A stretch of DNA of 64,000 nucleotides. Source: Bacteroidia bacterium. GTDB taxonomy: Bacteria; Bacteroidota; Bacteroidia; J057. Below are positions 37,385-46,412 of this stretch, in pieces (position 1 is the stretch's first letter; each line of letters starts with the position of its first letter). Where the stretch lies: contig JAWPMV010000001.1 in NCBI GenBank assembly GCA_033391075.1, forward strand, positions 7,688,001 through 7,752,000, given 5' to 3'. Position numbers and translations under genes: made by a program. The notes beneath the pieces were generated by a model that was given only the letters and a program-made list of their open reading frames with translations, did no database searches and had not been told where the DNA came from.

Positions 37385-37667
37385 GTACATATCGATATTT
37401 TATTGACGTAAACCTTACACGTCCCTCTCCTTTTGAATCCCTGATTTAAACAAGTCAAAGGGCACATACCTCCGTTCATACAGGATGTATTTTAAGTCTT
37501 CCCATTAAAGCCGTACTTAGTTTTGTTCGAAAAACTATTCGCGGCACCGTACCATTTGCGAAAAGTGGACAATTAATTAATTAAGTACTGGTTTTACCCT
37601 AAACGAATTACTGATTTTCTGGCTAATCTATAGCCTGTTTAGCAAGACGATCTATTTCCTTGGTCAT

Positions 37668-38975
37668 ATGAAAAAAGCAACAAATTCGCCCCATCGTATT
37701 GACGATTACTTGCAAAGAATTGAGGAACGGGAGAAGGCATCGCGGAGAAAAAAGATGATTGTACTAGGGCTCGGTTTAGTAGCTGCCTTGTCAGCTGGAG
37801 CGCTATATTTTATCCTGGGATCCAACAAAGAATTGAAAAAATATTCTATCCAGGAATTGAGTAAAGAAAAAGTTACAGAAATCTTTGATGAGGATGACTC
37901 CCGAATTGTTGTTGCCCACGCCTTGGGAACAGATACCATCCAGAACCTGAATGAATATCAGAGTTTGGTTGATCTGTTTGAAGGGAGTGAAATTCAACCT
38001 GCATTTTACCAAAGCTCTCAGGACGGGAGCAGTGAAGAAGATGGCTTCGATGAAGGCCCACAAGAAATCCTGCAGAAATTTTCGATAGATATATCCGGAA
38101 GCAGGGCAGAAGGAAATCAACTGATCTTCACCATTGAAGATTATGATCCGGATATCAATTACACCCTTTCATTCGGGACAGGATACAAAAGAAAGAATGT
38201 CGGTAGAGTTAGCCGCTATACCTATAACTCATTTGGTACCTATCGTTTACGTCTTTTGGCTAGCTCTCCGGATAGAGGAAGTAGTATCTATACCAAATCC
38301 ATACGGATCTCCAGAACCCAAAAAGAAACGACACCCAAAGAGAATCGTGAGGTATTTGCAGAAAACAATGCTACACCTCCTGCAGAAAGTGAAACTTCTG
38401 TAGGCCAACCGCAAATCATTGATGGAGCAACCCGTGATATCAATGAAGAAGATCGGACAGAGGAAAATACAGCGGATGATGAACAAGAAACAGAAAATCT
38501 TTCAGGGATACAGGAAGCAGAAGAACCTGGGCCTGGAGAGGAAGATAATCCTCCGGTAGAGGAAAAAGAAGTAGCGGCCGAAAAACTGGAAGACAATATT
38601 ACAGAGAGCAATACCTCTGTACCTGCCCCTTCTCCTGCCAATACTCTTTCCACTCCTTCTGTTCTTTTTAATGCGGACATTATGCCTGAATTTCCTGGGG
38701 GAAAGAATGGGTTGAAAAGATATTTTCGTAAAAACTATACCTATCCGCAAGCTGCAAGAGAGTCTGGAATTGAAGGAACAGTATTCATTCGCTTTGTAGT
38801 AAAAGAAGATGGTTCCATTTCAGATATAGCCGTATTGAAAGGTCTTGGTTTTGGTTGTGATGATGAGGCGATCCGTTTGGTGAGAAAAATGCCTAAATGG
38901 ATTCCCGGTGAGCATGACGGCAAAAGAGTATCCGTTTACAAAACCATGCCGATTGGATTTAAACTATTTGAATAG
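37668..38975 (+). CDS. TonB C-terminal domain protein with PKD-like insert, long paralogue
   Basis: 435 residues. Cytoplasmic N-terminus, membrane segment (VLGLGLVAALSAGALYFIL), the shared SIQELSKEKVTEIF ... DTIQNLNEYQSL motif, a PKD-like beta-sandwich (about 140-215; FSIDISGSRAEG and YTYNSFGTYRLRLLAS), a long acidic linker (about 220-330), and a TonB C-terminal domain (about 345-435; YTYPQAARESGIEGTVFIRF). It follows its shorter paralogue after 283 nt and ends at a terminator. Confidence 0.85.
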   Translation: MKKATNSPHRIDDYLQRIEEREKASRRKKMIVLGLGLVAALSAGALYFILGSNKELKKYSIQELSKEKVTEIFDEDDSRIVVAHALGTDTIQNLNEYQSLVDLFEGSEIQPAFYQSSQDGSSEEDGFDEGPQEILQKFSIDISGSRAEGNQLIFTIEDYDPDINYTLSFGTGYKRKNVGRVSRYTYNSFGTYRLRLLASSPDRGSSIYTKSIRISRTQKETTPKENREVFAENNATPPAESETSVGQPQIIDGATRDINEEDRTEENTADDEQETENLSGIQEAEEPGPGEEDNPPVEEKEVAAEKLEDNITESNTSVPAPSPANTLSTPSVLFNADIMPEFPGGKNGLKRYFRKNYTYPQAARESGIEGTVFIRFVVKEDGSISDIAVLKGLGFGCDDEAIRLVRKMPKWIPGEHDGKRVSVYKTMPIGFKLFE

Positions 38976-38997
38976 ATACACAATAGATTCATGTACT

Positions 38998-39035
38998 AAA
39001 ACGGTAGCTTTCGCAATGAGAGCTGCCGTTTTGCT
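38998..39035 (+). terminator. Terminator after long TonB-C gene
   Basis: AAAACGGTAGCT at 38998-39009 pairs with AGCTGCCGTTTT at 39021-39032 with one G-T pair, then GCTGTT. Confidence 0.75.
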
Positions 39036-39134
39036 GTTAAGGATTTATCCTGCGTGCCAGGCATATGCTATTTTTTCTGTATGTTTATATAAAGATTTTC
39101 CCCTCAGTTTCTAACCTAAACTTATCTAAGAACC

Positions 39135-39830
39135 ATGCGCAAGCACAGCTTTATGCTAATCCTCCTGCTGAGCTTTCTTTCAGCTTCCTTTTCCCAAAGT
39201 GAACTAGAACTTCTTAACAGCCAAAAAATAGATCCAGATAGATATGAAGATATAGAAGACAGTCCTTATCTGTTCAAAAATTGGTTAATCGGCAATGTTA
39301 CGACCAATTCCGGGGAGATAATCAAAGAGGTATTTATCAACTACAATGGATACTCAAAAAATTTCGAGGTTAAAAAAGGAGATAGATTCATTGAGTTGGA
39401 GGATAAATTCTACATGCAAATTGAACTTGACCGAAAGAAAAATGGAGATAAATTTCCCAAGTATGCTGGAGAGAACCTCATTTTTCAACGCAGTTTGCAT
39501 AAGCAGTTCAAAGAGAAATTTGTCCGCCTGGTTTATCGGGGAAAACAAGTAAGTGTTATTGAAAAATATCGAGTTACAGTTACTGAAAAGACTTTTCAGG
39601 ATGTCGGTAGAACCATAACGAAAAAACGATTCATCGGCACCCGGGTCTACTATCTACTCAAAGATGGGGAACTCAAAAATTTCAGTATGAAAAGGTCTTC
39701 TGTGATCAAGAATTTTGGCCTGAAAAAAGAACTGGATCAATTTATGAGAAAGCAAAAGATCAACCTGGATAAAGATGAAGATATCAGCAAAGTATTTGCC
39801 TACTACGAAGAATTGCTGAGTTCACAGTAA
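39135..39830 (+). CDS. Secreted hypothetical protein
   Basis: 231 residues. Signal peptide ending SASFSQ. The body is basic and beta/helix mixed, with EVFINYNGYSKNFEVKKGDR and KKELDQFMRKQKINLDKDED at the C-terminus. No family was recognised. It sits alone between the TonB-C genes and fabH, all on the plus strand. Confidence 0.7.
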   Translation: MRKHSFMLILLLSFLSASFSQSELELLNSQKIDPDRYEDIEDSPYLFKNWLIGNVTTNSGEIIKEVFINYNGYSKNFEVKKGDRFIELEDKFYMQIELDRKKNGDKFPKYAGENLIFQRSLHKQFKEKFVRLVYRGKQVSVIEKYRVTVTEKTFQDVGRTITKKRFIGTRVYYLLKDGELKNFSMKRSSVIKNFGLKKELDQFMRKQKINLDKDEDISKVFAYYEELLSSQ

Positions 39831-39866
39831 CAATCTCCTGATCTTAAATGTTCCCTTTTCATAGCT

Positions 39867-39898
39867 TTTGTTTGTACAGAGGCTGAATTGTATTTTTG
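39867..39898 (+). promoter_or_regulatory. Consensus promoter for fabH
   Basis: TTTG (39867-39870), 20-nt spacer, TATTTTTG (39891-39898). Fits the Bacteroidota pattern and places the start about 12 nt before the fabH ATG. Confidence 0.7.
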
Positions 39899-39914
39899 AA
39901 CAAATAATAGACCT

Positions 39915-40919
39915 ATGCTACAAACCAAAGTCGCTGCTCTGGGCTACTACGTACCTGAGAATGTGATCACTAACGATGAGCTATCCACCCGAATGACTAC
40001 TTCCGACGAATGGATACAAGAACGTTCGGGAATCAAAGAAAGAAGATATTTTACCCCTGGTAAGGATACCGTTTCTAATATGGGCGCCAATGCTGCTCGT
40101 ATGGCTTGTGAAAGAGCCGGAATTACTCCAGAAGATATAGACTTTATCATTTTTGCCACCCTGAACCCGGATTATATGTTCCCTGGCTCAGGTGTACTAC
40201 TGCAAAGAGACCTGGGATTGAGCGATAAAGGTATTCCTGCCCTGGATATCCGAAACCAGTGTTCCGGATTTATTTATGGATTGTCCATAGCGGATCAGTT
40301 TGTGAAAACCGGTATGTACAAAAATGTATTGCTGGTGGGATCCGAAATTCACTCCTCTGGACTGGACTTTTCAGATGAAGGCCGGGATGTTACCGTTTTG
40401 TTTGGCGATGGAGCAGGAGCAGCTATTCTACAACCAACTTCTGAAGAAGGTAAAGGAATTCTGACCACTCATCTTCATGCAGATGGGACACATGCTGAAA
40501 GGCTGGCAGTTTTGGCACCCAGTGGCCATAAAGAAAGACATGTGACCAAGGAGATGATAGACGATCGGTCTATTTATCCTACCATGAACGGGCGCTATGT
40601 ATTCAAATTCGCTATTGAGAAATTTCCTGAGGTCATTCAGGAAGCCCTTAGTGCTACGGGATATGAAACAGGAGACATTGATATGTTCATTCCTCATCAG
40701 GCCAACCTTCGTATCGCTGAGGCCGTTCGGATGAAACTTGGGCTCGAACCCGAAAAGGTTCACAACAACATCATGAAGTACGGAAATACCACAGCAGCTT
40801 CTATTCCTATTGCTCTCAATGAAGCCTGGGAATTGGGTAAGGTAAAGGAAGGAGATCTGGTTTGTCTGGCTGCCTTTGGTAGTGGATTTACCTGGGCATC
40901 TGCCTTGATTCGCTGGTAA
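39915..40919 (+). CDS. fabH: 3-oxoacyl-ACP synthase III
   Basis: 334 residues. It condenses acyl-CoA with malonyl-ACP to begin fatty acid synthesis. Catalytic Cys116 in IRNQCSGFIYGLS, His in FIPHQANLRI and Asn in YGNTTAAS complete the triad. It has its own promoter and terminator. Such enzymes can also act in specialised pathways, but the context is neutral. Confidence 0.93.
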   Translation: MLQTKVAALGYYVPENVITNDELSTRMTTSDEWIQERSGIKERRYFTPGKDTVSNMGANAARMACERAGITPEDIDFIIFATLNPDYMFPGSGVLLQRDLGLSDKGIPALDIRNQCSGFIYGLSIADQFVKTGMYKNVLLVGSEIHSSGLDFSDEGRDVTVLFGDGAGAAILQPTSEEGKGILTTHLHADGTHAERLAVLAPSGHKERHVTKEMIDDRSIYPTMNGRYVFKFAIEKFPEVIQEALSATGYETGDIDMFIPHQANLRIAEAVRMKLGLEPEKVHNNIMKYGNTTAASIPIALNEAWELGKVKEGDLVCLAAFGSGFTWASALIRW

Positions 40920-40944
40920 AAATATTTGCGATAATATAATCGAT

Positions 40945-40976
40945 AGGGGTAGCTCATGAGCTGCCCCTTCCTTTTT
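40945..40976 (+). terminator. Terminator after fabH
   Basis: AGGGGTAGCTCATGAGCTGCCCCT forms a long palindrome, AGGGG-T-AGCTC with its complement, followed by TCCTTTTT. Confidence 0.8.
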
Positions 40977-40990
40977 GCAAAATTTCGTGC

Positions 40991-41025
40991 AAACAAAAGC
41001 GGCGTTCAGAGATGAACGCCGCTAA
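40991..41025 (-). terminator. Terminator for the LVIVD gene
   Basis: AGCGGCGTTCA at 40998-41008 pairs with TGAACGCCGCT at 41013-41023. On the minus strand the stem is followed by a TTTTGTTT run. Confidence 0.8.
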
Positions 41026-41059
41026 CATTATGTGTTGGTTGTGCCACTCATTATACACA

Positions 41060-42382
41060 CTAATCCCTTTCTACAGGAATTAAACTTATCTGCTGAATAT
41101 TATTCAGGTCAGAGTAATCATATTGATAGAGGCCTTCTTCCGCAACCATGATCAGGATGTTGTTCAACGGAATTACATCGATCGCTGTGATATCCGGGAA
41201 ATGGGCCAATTGACGCTCATTGAGTCTCAAAGGATCAGAAGCATCAAATATTTTCAAACCATCCGCACCATCACATAGAAAGAGGATATCATCTCTGAGT
41301 CCTAGGCCGTGTGGATTGGTGAAGGGAAATTCTGCCGCAATAAAAGCACTGCTGATCGGATTGATATCAATCACAAAGAGGCTGTTTGTGGCTGTATTGG
41401 AGCGGCAATCTCTTCCATCACGAATCGTTGAGAAGGCATATTCTTCTCCTACAACAACAGGATCACAACCTTGTACATGACTTACAGCAGTCAACCACTC
41501 GGGCTGCTCGGGATTGGCGATAGAGAATACCAGCATACCGGTTTGAGTTCCGATGTACAGGCGATCACCCTTTGGCCAGATCGTCTCTATATCCCATCCA
41601 ATTCCCAATCGGTTTACTTCTCTGGGACTTGAAAGATCAGTGATGTCAAAGACAATCATATCGCTAAAGGTAACTGTGTAGAGGTGATTGCCTGTAATAG
41701 CGAATCTCGCAAAAGAACCTCCTACGCCGGTACTAAGTTCTGAGGCACCACTAGGGACGGTACTTTCCAGCTGAGAATTGGAAGCCAGGGCATCAACTCT
41801 CAAATCAACGGCCTGATTGAAGGTAAACATGTTTTGGGGAAGGATATTGAATCCTCTATTGCCACATTCATGAACCTCGGTAACTTCTTTCTCAATCCAA
41901 TCAATGGCTATCCCTTTGTCCGGATCAGCCCAAAGGCCATTGTGCCAGGAGCCATAGGGAAAGACATTTTCCTGTCTGCCGAGGATGCTTACATTTTGGA
42001 GATTACTGATGTCCAGAGCTATCATATCGGTATAGGAATCCGCATAAAGGACATTTCCTCTGGCAGCGATATCTCTTGTACCCGGAATCGCGATGAAGGC
42101 GATGGGATTGGGATTTCTGGGATCATTATTGTCGATCACGTGAATCCCTTCGTTTAGCTCACTCATCAGGATAAAACTATCCTTGAAATAGATTTTGCTG
42201 GGATTCTTTACGGCGCGTGGTGCTTCACTTTTAACTCCGGCTCTGATTTCTTCAAAGCTTTTGTAAACGGGTTCATAAGTGAGGTAAGTAACAGTTTGCT
42301 CACATTGGTCCTGCACACAGCCATTAAATGCAATAGCTACGAGGAATAGCAGAGGTAGAAGTAAACTAGTTCGTTTGTTCAT
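41060..42382 (-). CDS. LVIVD-repeat lipoprotein
   Basis: 440 residues. Lipobox IAFNGC with Cys near residue 22. Repeated propeller units each with a hydrophobic-V/I-hydrophobic-D motif (GIHVIDNNDPRNP, DMIALDISNLQNV, DMIVFDITDLSSP, GMLVFSIANPEQP, SLFVIDINPISSA, GLKIFDASDPLRL, GLYQYDYSDLNNI), as in LVIVD beta-propellers. Surface or periplasmic; ligand unknown. Confidence 0.9.
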   Translation of the reverse strand: MNKRTSLLLPLLFLVAIAFNGCVQDQCEQTVTYLTYEPVYKSFEEIRAGVKSEAPRAVKNPSKIYFKDSFILMSELNEGIHVIDNNDPRNPNPIAFIAIPGTRDIAARGNVLYADSYTDMIALDISNLQNVSILGRQENVFPYGSWHNGLWADPDKGIAIDWIEKEVTEVHECGNRGFNILPQNMFTFNQAVDLRVDALASNSQLESTVPSGASELSTGVGGSFARFAITGNHLYTVTFSDMIVFDITDLSSPREVNRLGIGWDIETIWPKGDRLYIGTQTGMLVFSIANPEQPEWLTAVSHVQGCDPVVVGEEYAFSTIRDGRDCRSNTATNSLFVIDINPISSAFIAAEFPFTNPHGLGLRDDILFLCDGADGLKIFDASDPLRLNERQLAHFPDITAIDVIPLNNILIMVAEEGLYQYDYSDLNNIQQISLIPVERD

Positions 42383-42589
42383 GTCAAATTTGTATAAAAT
42401 GCTTCATGTGGAATAAAGCGATTGTACTCAGTAGAAATCAAAATCAGGTTCGCAGAAGAACGTGCTAAGCTTAGGTTTAGGCTTATTGTGCGGTTGTACT
42501 GATTTTCCCCTAAAACGGAAGCATGATGAAAACTGCTGCATGGAGCTGAAAAAAATTATAAAAAAGCTTCTCATCTCTATGTCAATATG

Positions 42590-42597
42590 TAATTTTG
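42590..42597 (+). promoter_or_regulatory. -7 box TAATTTTG before yggS
   Basis: A TAnnTTTG match ending 4 nt before the ATG, so transcription would start at or next to the start codon. No clear TTTG upstream. Confidence 0.4.
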
Positions 42598-42601
42598 CTC
42601 C

Positions 42602-43291
42602 ATGCAAATAGCAGAAAATCTGAAAGACATTCAGCAAAAGATAAAAAAGGCCGCATTAGATGCCGGCAGAAAGGGAGATAGTGTAAAACTTATAGCGGTT
42701 TCCAAAACCAAGCCGATGGAGTTGATTCATGCGGCATATGCAGAAGGGCAATTGGACTTTGGAGAAAATCGGGTGCAGGAATTGAGAGAGAAACATCCGG
42801 AACTGCCGGAGGCTCGCTGGCACATGATTGGGACTTTGCAAAGAAATAAAGTGAAGTACATCGCTCCTTTTATTCACCTTATCCATTCCGTCGATTCAAG
42901 GAGACTATTAGAAGAGATAGAAAAACAGGCAGCAAAAAATGAACGGACGATCTCTTGTCTGCTTCAGCTGAATATTTCGGATGAGGATGCGAAATCAGGA
43001 ATGGATGAAGCTGAAGCAAAAGGCATTCTGGAGGACATCGATCAATTTCCACACATTCATATCAAAGGCCTCATGGGTATGGCTGCCTTTGTCTCAGATG
43101 AAGGAACCATCCGCAATCAATTTAGACGATTACGGATGGCTGCTGATACATTCGGAAATTTAACTCATAACCGCATCGATATGGAGGAACTCTCTATGGG
43201 CATGTCCGGAGACTTTGAAATTGCCATAGAAGAGGGCGCTACCATGGTGCGGGTAGGGAGTGCTGTGTTTGGTTCTCGATATTACCCCTGA
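42602..43291 (+). CDS. yggS: YggS family pyridoxal phosphate-binding protein
   Basis: 229 residues, single TIM-barrel. PLP is bound by Lys35 in IAVSKTKP. FGENRVQEL, WHMIGTLQRNK and the C-terminal MVRVGSAVFGSR phosphate-binding loop are family motifs. It buffers PLP and amino-acid balance in the cytoplasm. It is convergent with the next gene, 11 bp apart. Confidence 0.94.
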   Translation: MQIAENLKDIQQKIKKAALDAGRKGDSVKLIAVSKTKPMELIHAAYAEGQLDFGENRVQELREKHPELPEARWHMIGTLQRNKVKYIAPFIHLIHSVDSRRLLEEIEKQAAKNERTISCLLQLNISDEDAKSGMDEAEAKGILEDIDQFPHIHIKGLMGMAAFVSDEGTIRNQFRRLRMAADTFGNLTHNRIDMEELSMGMSGDFEIAIEEGATMVRVGSAVFGSRYYP

Positions 43292-43302
43292 CTCATGTGC
43301 TC

Positions 43303-43641
43303 TTAAAAGAAATCCAGATCCATGTCCATATGGAGACTATCTTCAAAAGACTCCATTAACAGATCTTCCCCTACAAAAATTTCTTCTTCCATGGGTAGGT
43401 CGAAATTGAATGCTTTCATTTCGCCTGTTTCCATAAAATTTCTGAGTTGTGTACTAGCCTTTTTAGGCAGGTCCATTTTCATTCCATCAAGTTCCAGCAA
43501 GAAATTTCCCGTTTCTTCCTGTTCTTTTAAACTGATTTCCTGGAAACAATCCATATCATTTAGAGCAACTTCAATAGGTGTTATCCTTCCTTCGCTTAAC
43601 TTCGCAGCCTTTATATGCTGTTTCGTAATGATCACTTTCAT
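43303..43641 (-). CDS. Small acidic hypothetical protein
   Basis: 112 residues, no signal peptide. MKVIITKQHIKAAKLSEG begins a basic N-terminus; the C-terminal third is strongly acidic (EEEIFVGEDLLMESFED, MDMDLDFF). No family was recognised. It is divergent from the region before rhomboid. Confidence 0.6.
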   Translation of the reverse strand: MKVIITKQHIKAAKLSEGRITPIEVALNDMDCFQEISLKEQEETGNFLLELDGMKMDLPKKASTQLRNFMETGEMKAFNFDLPMEEEIFVGEDLLMESFEDSLHMDMDLDFF

Positions 43642-44048
43642 GATTACCGTTTTTTCTTCGTTCTGTTTGATGTCATAAATATCTCTGCCTCCCGCTTGTG
43701 TACCTAATGCTCTATTTCGTATTTCTTACAGGTAGTGGAAACTTGTAATATTCGGTTTATTTGTAAATCAAAATAATATACCAAGTGTATTAAGTGCGAG
43801 GCTAAAGGCTTCATTCAGAAGCTTTTGATAAAGCGAGCATCCGCTATCAACAACATAGGCCCTGGTAGAAAAAATGTGCCATTGTGGGGAGAAAGAAAGA
43901 AAATCACACATTTTTAACAGCTATTAAACCTCCAGGCTTGATTTTCCTCCATTCCAGGGAAGCTTTTCAGAAGGGATCAAGCGCACAAAAGCCCTCTTGC
44001 TTCCGTATATAACTTTGAGAGCTTAGGCTTTTCACGTAATTTTAAGAT
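43642..44048. other. Intergenic region with one hairpin
   Basis: 407 bp, AT-rich, no gene seen. AAAAAATGTG (43869-43878) can pair with the later CACATTTTT (43907-43915) with a 28-nt loop. It is not followed by a T-run, so it is not a clear terminator. Confidence 0.4.
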
Positions 44049-44906
44049 ATGGAACTGGGAGTAGATCAAATTAGCCTGCTGATAATCGTCGCTAATCTTA
44101 TTGTAACCTATAAAGGAGAAAGCGACCCTTCTTTTAAAAAGCAGTACCTCTTCAATGTAGAAGCCATTCTCGTACGGAAAGAATACATCCGTATGCTGAG
44201 TTCGGGTTTCCTGCATGGCGGCTGGTTTCACTTCCTGATCAATATGTACTGTCTCTATACCTTTTCGGGCCTCTTTCATTATGTTGGTTTCCCGGCCTGG
44301 TATTATCTGGTGATCTATTTTGGGAGTTTGATCGGGGGAAATGCGCTTTCCCTTTTCATCCACAGAAATAATGGCAGTTATAGTGCTCTGGGTGCCTCGG
44401 GAGCCGTGAGTGGAGTTGTATTCGCCAATATCGCTTTACAGCCATACGGGCAATTCTATCTCTTTTTCATTATCCCTATGGTGAGTTGGCTGGCAGGTAT
44501 TCTCTTTGTAGCCTATTCTATTTATGGGATAAAGGCCAAAAATGATAATATCGGCCATGATGCGCATTTGGGGGGAGCTATCATTGGCCTCTTACTAATG
44601 TTGCTATATGTACCCGGCCTATTTGCGAAATATCCCATTATCATTTCCGCGCTCTTGTTCCCTGCCATGATCTTCCTCTATTTGATTGTAACCCGTCCGG
44701 AGATGCTTTTGATTCCCGGCTATTGGAAGAAGGAGGCCTCAAAGGTGAGTAGCAATTTTACCGTTAAAAAGGGAGGTAAAAAATCTTCCTCTAAATTTGC
44801 CAGCGTGGAAGATGAAATCAATCATTTGCTGGATAAAGGTTATGAAAACTTAAGCCCCACAGAGAAAAAACGACTCGAACAATTATCGCGCAGAACAGAT
44901 GAATAA
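44049..44906 (+). CDS. Rhomboid intramembrane serine protease
   Basis: 285 residues with six helices. FLHGGWFHFLINM gives the oxyanion-helping His/Asn, Ser117 in GASGAVSG is the nucleophile and His173 in HDAHLGG the base. The C-terminal 60 residues are cytoplasmic and charged. It cleaves membrane proteins in the bilayer. Its end overlaps the next ORF's in-frame upstream region. Confidence 0.92.
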   Translation: MELGVDQISLLIIVANLIVTYKGESDPSFKKQYLFNVEAILVRKEYIRMLSSGFLHGGWFHFLINMYCLYTFSGLFHYVGFPAWYYLVIYFGSLIGGNALSLFIHRNNGSYSALGASGAVSGVVFANIALQPYGQFYLFFIIPMVSWLAGILFVAYSIYGIKAKNDNIGHDAHLGGAIIGLLLMLLYVPGLFAKYPIIISALLFPAMIFLYLIVTRPEMLLIPGYWKKEASKVSSNFTVKKGGKKSSSKFASVEDEINHLLDKGYENLSPTEKKRLEQLSRRTDE

Positions 44907-44925
44907 TCTGTCTCAAGCTTTCGGT

Positions 44926-45534
44926 ATGAAACACATATACTTTCTATGCCTGCTCCTCTTGCCTTTCTGGGGATATGGACAGGGTACTTTGCTCAAAGGA
45001 AAATTAAAGCTCAATAAGAAGGATCTGACGCTCAAGCTCAAAGGGATCAAGCTCCTGACTGATTTTCAGGAGGGGACGCTTTGGATTTATTATGATGTCG
45101 ATCGGGGAGCTGCTCAAAACTGGCTGATCAATAGTGAACCCTGGGGCAGTATCCGGTTTCAGGAAGATGGGCAAGGCAATTATTTCGGAAGAGCAGAAAT
45201 GGGCCAGAATTTTGTGGAATTTGAATCCTGGCGGGATACCGTTTCAAATGAATCCAATTGGGTGATTAAAAGTCTTAGCGACGTTTACTTTCTCCGAAGA
45301 AAAAAAGAAGCCACAAGCCAGGATTTTTCTCTCCTCAAGCAAATCGTAACTCCAAAAGGCAGAGCAGAGGTACATCTGATTGATTTTAGCTATGATAAAG
45401 ATGATCCCAAAAATCTCTACATCATAGATGAAGCTCCCTTGTCAGATTATCCTTTATTAATGAAAGTCGTTGCAGCCTGGTTGGCGACTCTCGAAGGATT
45501 GGAACAGTTGACTTTTCTTTCTTTAGAGAACTAG
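44926..45534 (+). CDS. Secreted hypothetical protein after rhomboid
   Basis: 202 residues from ATG 44926, giving a proper signal peptide (MKHIYFLCLLLLPFWGYGQ). An ATG at 44899 overlapping the rhomboid stop (ATGAATAA) is also possible and would couple the two. The body is beta-rich (TLWIYYDVDRGAAQNWLINS, GRAEMGQNFVEFESW). No family recognised. It overlaps the convergent HAD gene by 12 nt. Confidence 0.7.
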   Translation: MKHIYFLCLLLLPFWGYGQGTLLKGKLKLNKKDLTLKLKGIKLLTDFQEGTLWIYYDVDRGAAQNWLINSEPWGSIRFQEDGQGNYFGRAEMGQNFVEFESWRDTVSNESNWVIKSLSDVYFLRRKKEATSQDFSLLKQIVTPKGRAEVHLIDFSYDKDDPKNLYIIDEAPLSDYPLLMKVVAAWLATLEGLEQLTFLSLEN

Positions 45535-46194
45535 GTAGGAAGAAAGGATTTGGGAAAGTGCTTCTGGATTGTCAGCAGTTGTCTCAACCCCTAGTTCCCC
45601 CAATTTATTACTGTGTCCATCTGATATATGACTGGCTCCTGCAAAACCTATGACTTTGCAACCCGCTCCTTTTGCTGCCTGAACACCAGTGAGGCTATCT
45701 TCTACGACTAGCACTTCATCTGGGGACAGAGAAAGTGATTGGAGGGCATGCAAATATACATCCGGATGCGGCTTGGGTTTGGGTACATGCTCAGAAGAAT
45801 AGATTCTCTCTTCAAAAAGAGGCCTGATTCCGCAAATATCCAGAGACATCTGTACATGTGCTACGTGACTATTTGAGACCACTGATTTGGGGAAGGAGAT
45901 ACTTTTGACAAGTTCAGGCATTCCTGCTACCGGTTTCAATTCCTCAGCAAAAACCCGATCTCTTTCTGCCTCAATTTTCTGGTAAAAATTTGGGGGAAAA
46001 GGCAGGCCTTCCTGCTCATTTAAATACTTGAGAATCTCCGTATCCAACATGCCTGTAAACTGGCTGGAAAAGGCTTGAAAACTGCTTTGATAGCCGAAGG
46101 GTGCCAGCATTTTCAGCATGACCTGTACGGCTACATATTCGCTGTCAATGAGGACTCCGTCACAATCGAAAATCAAATGCTTTATTCCAGACAT
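45523..46194 (-). CDS. HAD-superfamily phosphatase, beta-phosphoglucomutase-like
   Basis: 223 residues. Motif I FDCDGVLIDSE (nucleophile Asp and acid/base Asp), motif II in SVVSNSHVAHVQ, motif III Lys in HVPKPKPHPDVYLHAL, motif IV VVEDSLTGVQAAKGAG. It is a soluble sugar-phosphate or nucleotide phosphatase; the substrate is unknown. The palindromic repeat and the IS110 element lie immediately upstream. Confidence 0.92.
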   Translation of the reverse strand: MSGIKHLIFDCDGVLIDSEYVAVQVMLKMLAPFGYQSSFQAFSSQFTGMLDTEILKYLNEQEGLPFPPNFYQKIEAERDRVFAEELKPVAGMPELVKSISFPKSVVSNSHVAHVQMSLDICGIRPLFEERIYSSEHVPKPKPHPDVYLHALQSLSLSPDEVLVVEDSLTGVQAAKGAGCKVIGFAGASHISDGHSNKLGELGVETTADNPEALSQILSSYLVL

Positions 46195-46287
46195 AATTTT
46201 CTGCTTTATTGAATGAGGCAGGGAAATTAGTCCTTTTTATGAAATTTGGATAGATAAATGTCTGTAGAACATAAAAAAACAACAAAG

Positions 46288-46398
46288 TTGTCATCCCGGA
46301 AAATTTTGGAAGTTAACGGAAAAAATTTATCCGGGATCTCTTTCTACTACTAGAGATCCCGGATATTTTTCCATTTCATCGATAAAAATTCCGGGATG
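46288..46398. repeat. Palindromic intergenic repeat, split by the IS110 element
   Basis: A nested inverted repeat. Inner arms: ATCCGGGATCTCT (46329-46341) and AGAGATCCCGGAT (46352-46364), perfect 13 bp. Outer arms: TTGTCATCCCGG (46288-46299) and CCGGGATG (46391-46398), the latter completed by ACAA at 47607-47610 on the far side of the IS element. Without the insertion the outer arms pair perfectly over 12 bp. Confidence 0.85.
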
Positions 46399-46412
46399 TA
46401 CTGTAGTAAAAG

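Noticed and set aside
43869-43915. Hairpin as a terminator or riboswitch
   Set aside because: Loop is long and no T-run follows; no known riboswitch motif recognised.
46399-46412. Bridge RNA at the downstream end of the transposase (IS1111 layout)
   Set aside because: Only 14 nt lie between the transposase stop and the element end; the structured region is upstream.
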